Shown: piece by piece, positions 4,854 to 5,062 of the stretch | Position numbering within the stretch: the first letter of the stretch is position 1 | Layout of the letters: every line of letters starts with the position of its first letter | Notes under the pieces: generated by a model | The model's database searches: none | What the model saw: only the letters and a program-made list of their open reading frames with translations | Told to the model about the DNA's origin: nothing | Made by a program: the position numbers and the translations under genes | Origin: Spirochaetaceae bacterium | GTDB taxonomy: Bacteria > Spirochaetota > Spirochaetia > Treponematales > Breznakiellaceae | Length of the DNA stretch: 5,062 nt | Reading direction: 5' to 3' | NCBI GenBank assembly: GCA_031257995.1 | Contig: JAIRNN010000293.1 | Span: 1 to 5,062 of the forward strand

Positions 4854-4933
4854 TTGTCCTGAAAGCGGGACGGGATTGTTATGTAAAAGGGTGATAGTTG
4901 TATATGAAGAAAGTTTTATTGTCTTTCAGGTCC
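4854..4933 (+). promoter_or_regulatory. Structured leader with long-range stem downstream of the strong promoter
   Basis: CCTGAAAG (4858-4865) is exactly complementary to CTTTCAGG (4923-4930). TTATTGTC also recurs directly at 4851-4858 and 4916-4923, overlapping both arms. A competing local hairpin, GTCC (4856-4859) with GGAC (4868-4871), uses the same left arm. The ATG at 4904 falls within the enclosed loop. This could be a 5' leader able to switch pairing, or the body of a small RNA. Confidence 0.35.
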
Positions 4934-5005
4934 TCCGGGTTGCCCCTGTCAAATAAACCCCCCCCCCCTCAAACGGGCTTTTACGCCCCTAAACACCCCT
5001 TTTAG
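4904..5005 (+). CDS. Short reading frame with an 11-C tract; possible start of a phase-variable gene
   Basis: ATG 4904 opens MKKVLLSFRSSGLPLSNK, then a proline run encoded by the C tract, and ends at TAG 5003-5005 after 33 residues. If the tract had ten Cs instead of eleven, the frame would continue without a stop to the window edge (at least 52 residues); twelve Cs gives a stop near 4990. The only upstream G-rich sequence, AAGGG ending 12 bases before the ATG, is a weak ribosome binding site. The predicted residues after the tract are Phe/Pro/Arg-rich and not convincingly protein-like. It directly follows the strong promoter, which is the main reason to take it seriously. I do not recognise a family, and the frame may be non-coding. 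Confidence 0.25.
   Translation: MKKVLLSFRSSGLPLSNKPPPPQTGFYAPKHPF
4958..4968. repeat. Homopolymer tract of eleven C
   Basis: Eleven consecutive C residues on the plus strand, about 105 bases after the predicted transcription start. Tracts of this length are prone to slipped-strand change in bacteria, and poly-G/C tracts modulate expression of surface genes in several spirochaetes and in Campylobacter and Neisseria. The exact length may also be affected by sequencing error. Confidence 0.8.
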
Positions 5006-5062
5006 ACCCTGTTCAGGCCGTTTTCACGGGGTTTTTCCCTTCCCCAAGCTTGGCGTTTTCCG

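Noticed and set aside
4741..4956. Plus-strand frame of 71 codons over the strong promoter
   Set aside because: It reads through the T-tracts, -35 and -10, giving Phe-rich low complexity, and no ribosome binding site is present.
5011..5037. Terminator-like CCGT-TTTC-ACGG followed by T-run near the right edge
   Set aside because: The stem is only four base pairs and does not extend; too weak to call.
1..5062. CRISPR array, toxin-antitoxin or defence operon
   Set aside because: No regularly spaced repeats with unique spacers and no recognisable effector or antitoxin genes on either strand.

Overview
The window looks like an accessory stretch of a moderately GC-rich spirochaete chromosome, most like the termite-gut Treponema group. 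This is judged from the single-chain alpha2-type glycyl-tRNA synthetase, the small retropepsin-like protease directly behind it, and a short RAYT-like protein of a type I associate with those genomes. The assignment comes from memory of protein families, not from a search.

Layout. Positions 1-119 are the right end of an IS3-family insertion sequence: the last 29 codons of its transposase plus a terminal inverted repeat. It abuts a minus-strand gene remnant (120-429) that reads as one protein only if one GA unit is removed from a (GA)4 tract. Positions 430-750 hold no convincing gene but carry a 23-bp tandem hairpin repeat and a set of phased T-tracts. A degenerate RAYT (REP-associated tyrosine transposase) relative lies at 751-1257. 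Its stop codon sits inside a perfect 13-bp palindrome, followed by about 120 bp of further hairpins and an extended -10 promoter candidate.

Positions 1582-2599 encode two tandem, overlapping paralogues about half identical to each other. One is a predicted lipoprotein and the other a predicted soluble secreted protein; both have a YbjN-like domain with a DDDGDI motif. A 215-bp gap with a compact promoter-like region precedes glyS (2815-4179), the one clear housekeeping gene. A clan AA (retroviral-like) aspartic protease follows 9 bp later (4189-4620), almost certainly on the same transcript.

The last 440 bp have no complete large gene but are rich in signals: short decayed repeats, phased T-tracts every 10 bp, a near-consensus sigma-70 promoter straddled by a two-turn dyad, a leader with a long-range stem, and an 11-base C tract. 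The C tract lies inside a short reading frame that would switch from a 33-residue product to one open to the window edge with one C fewer. This right-hand cassette, and the tandem secreted pair, are the parts most worth following up. I see no CRISPR array, tRNA, rRNA or recognisable defence operon.
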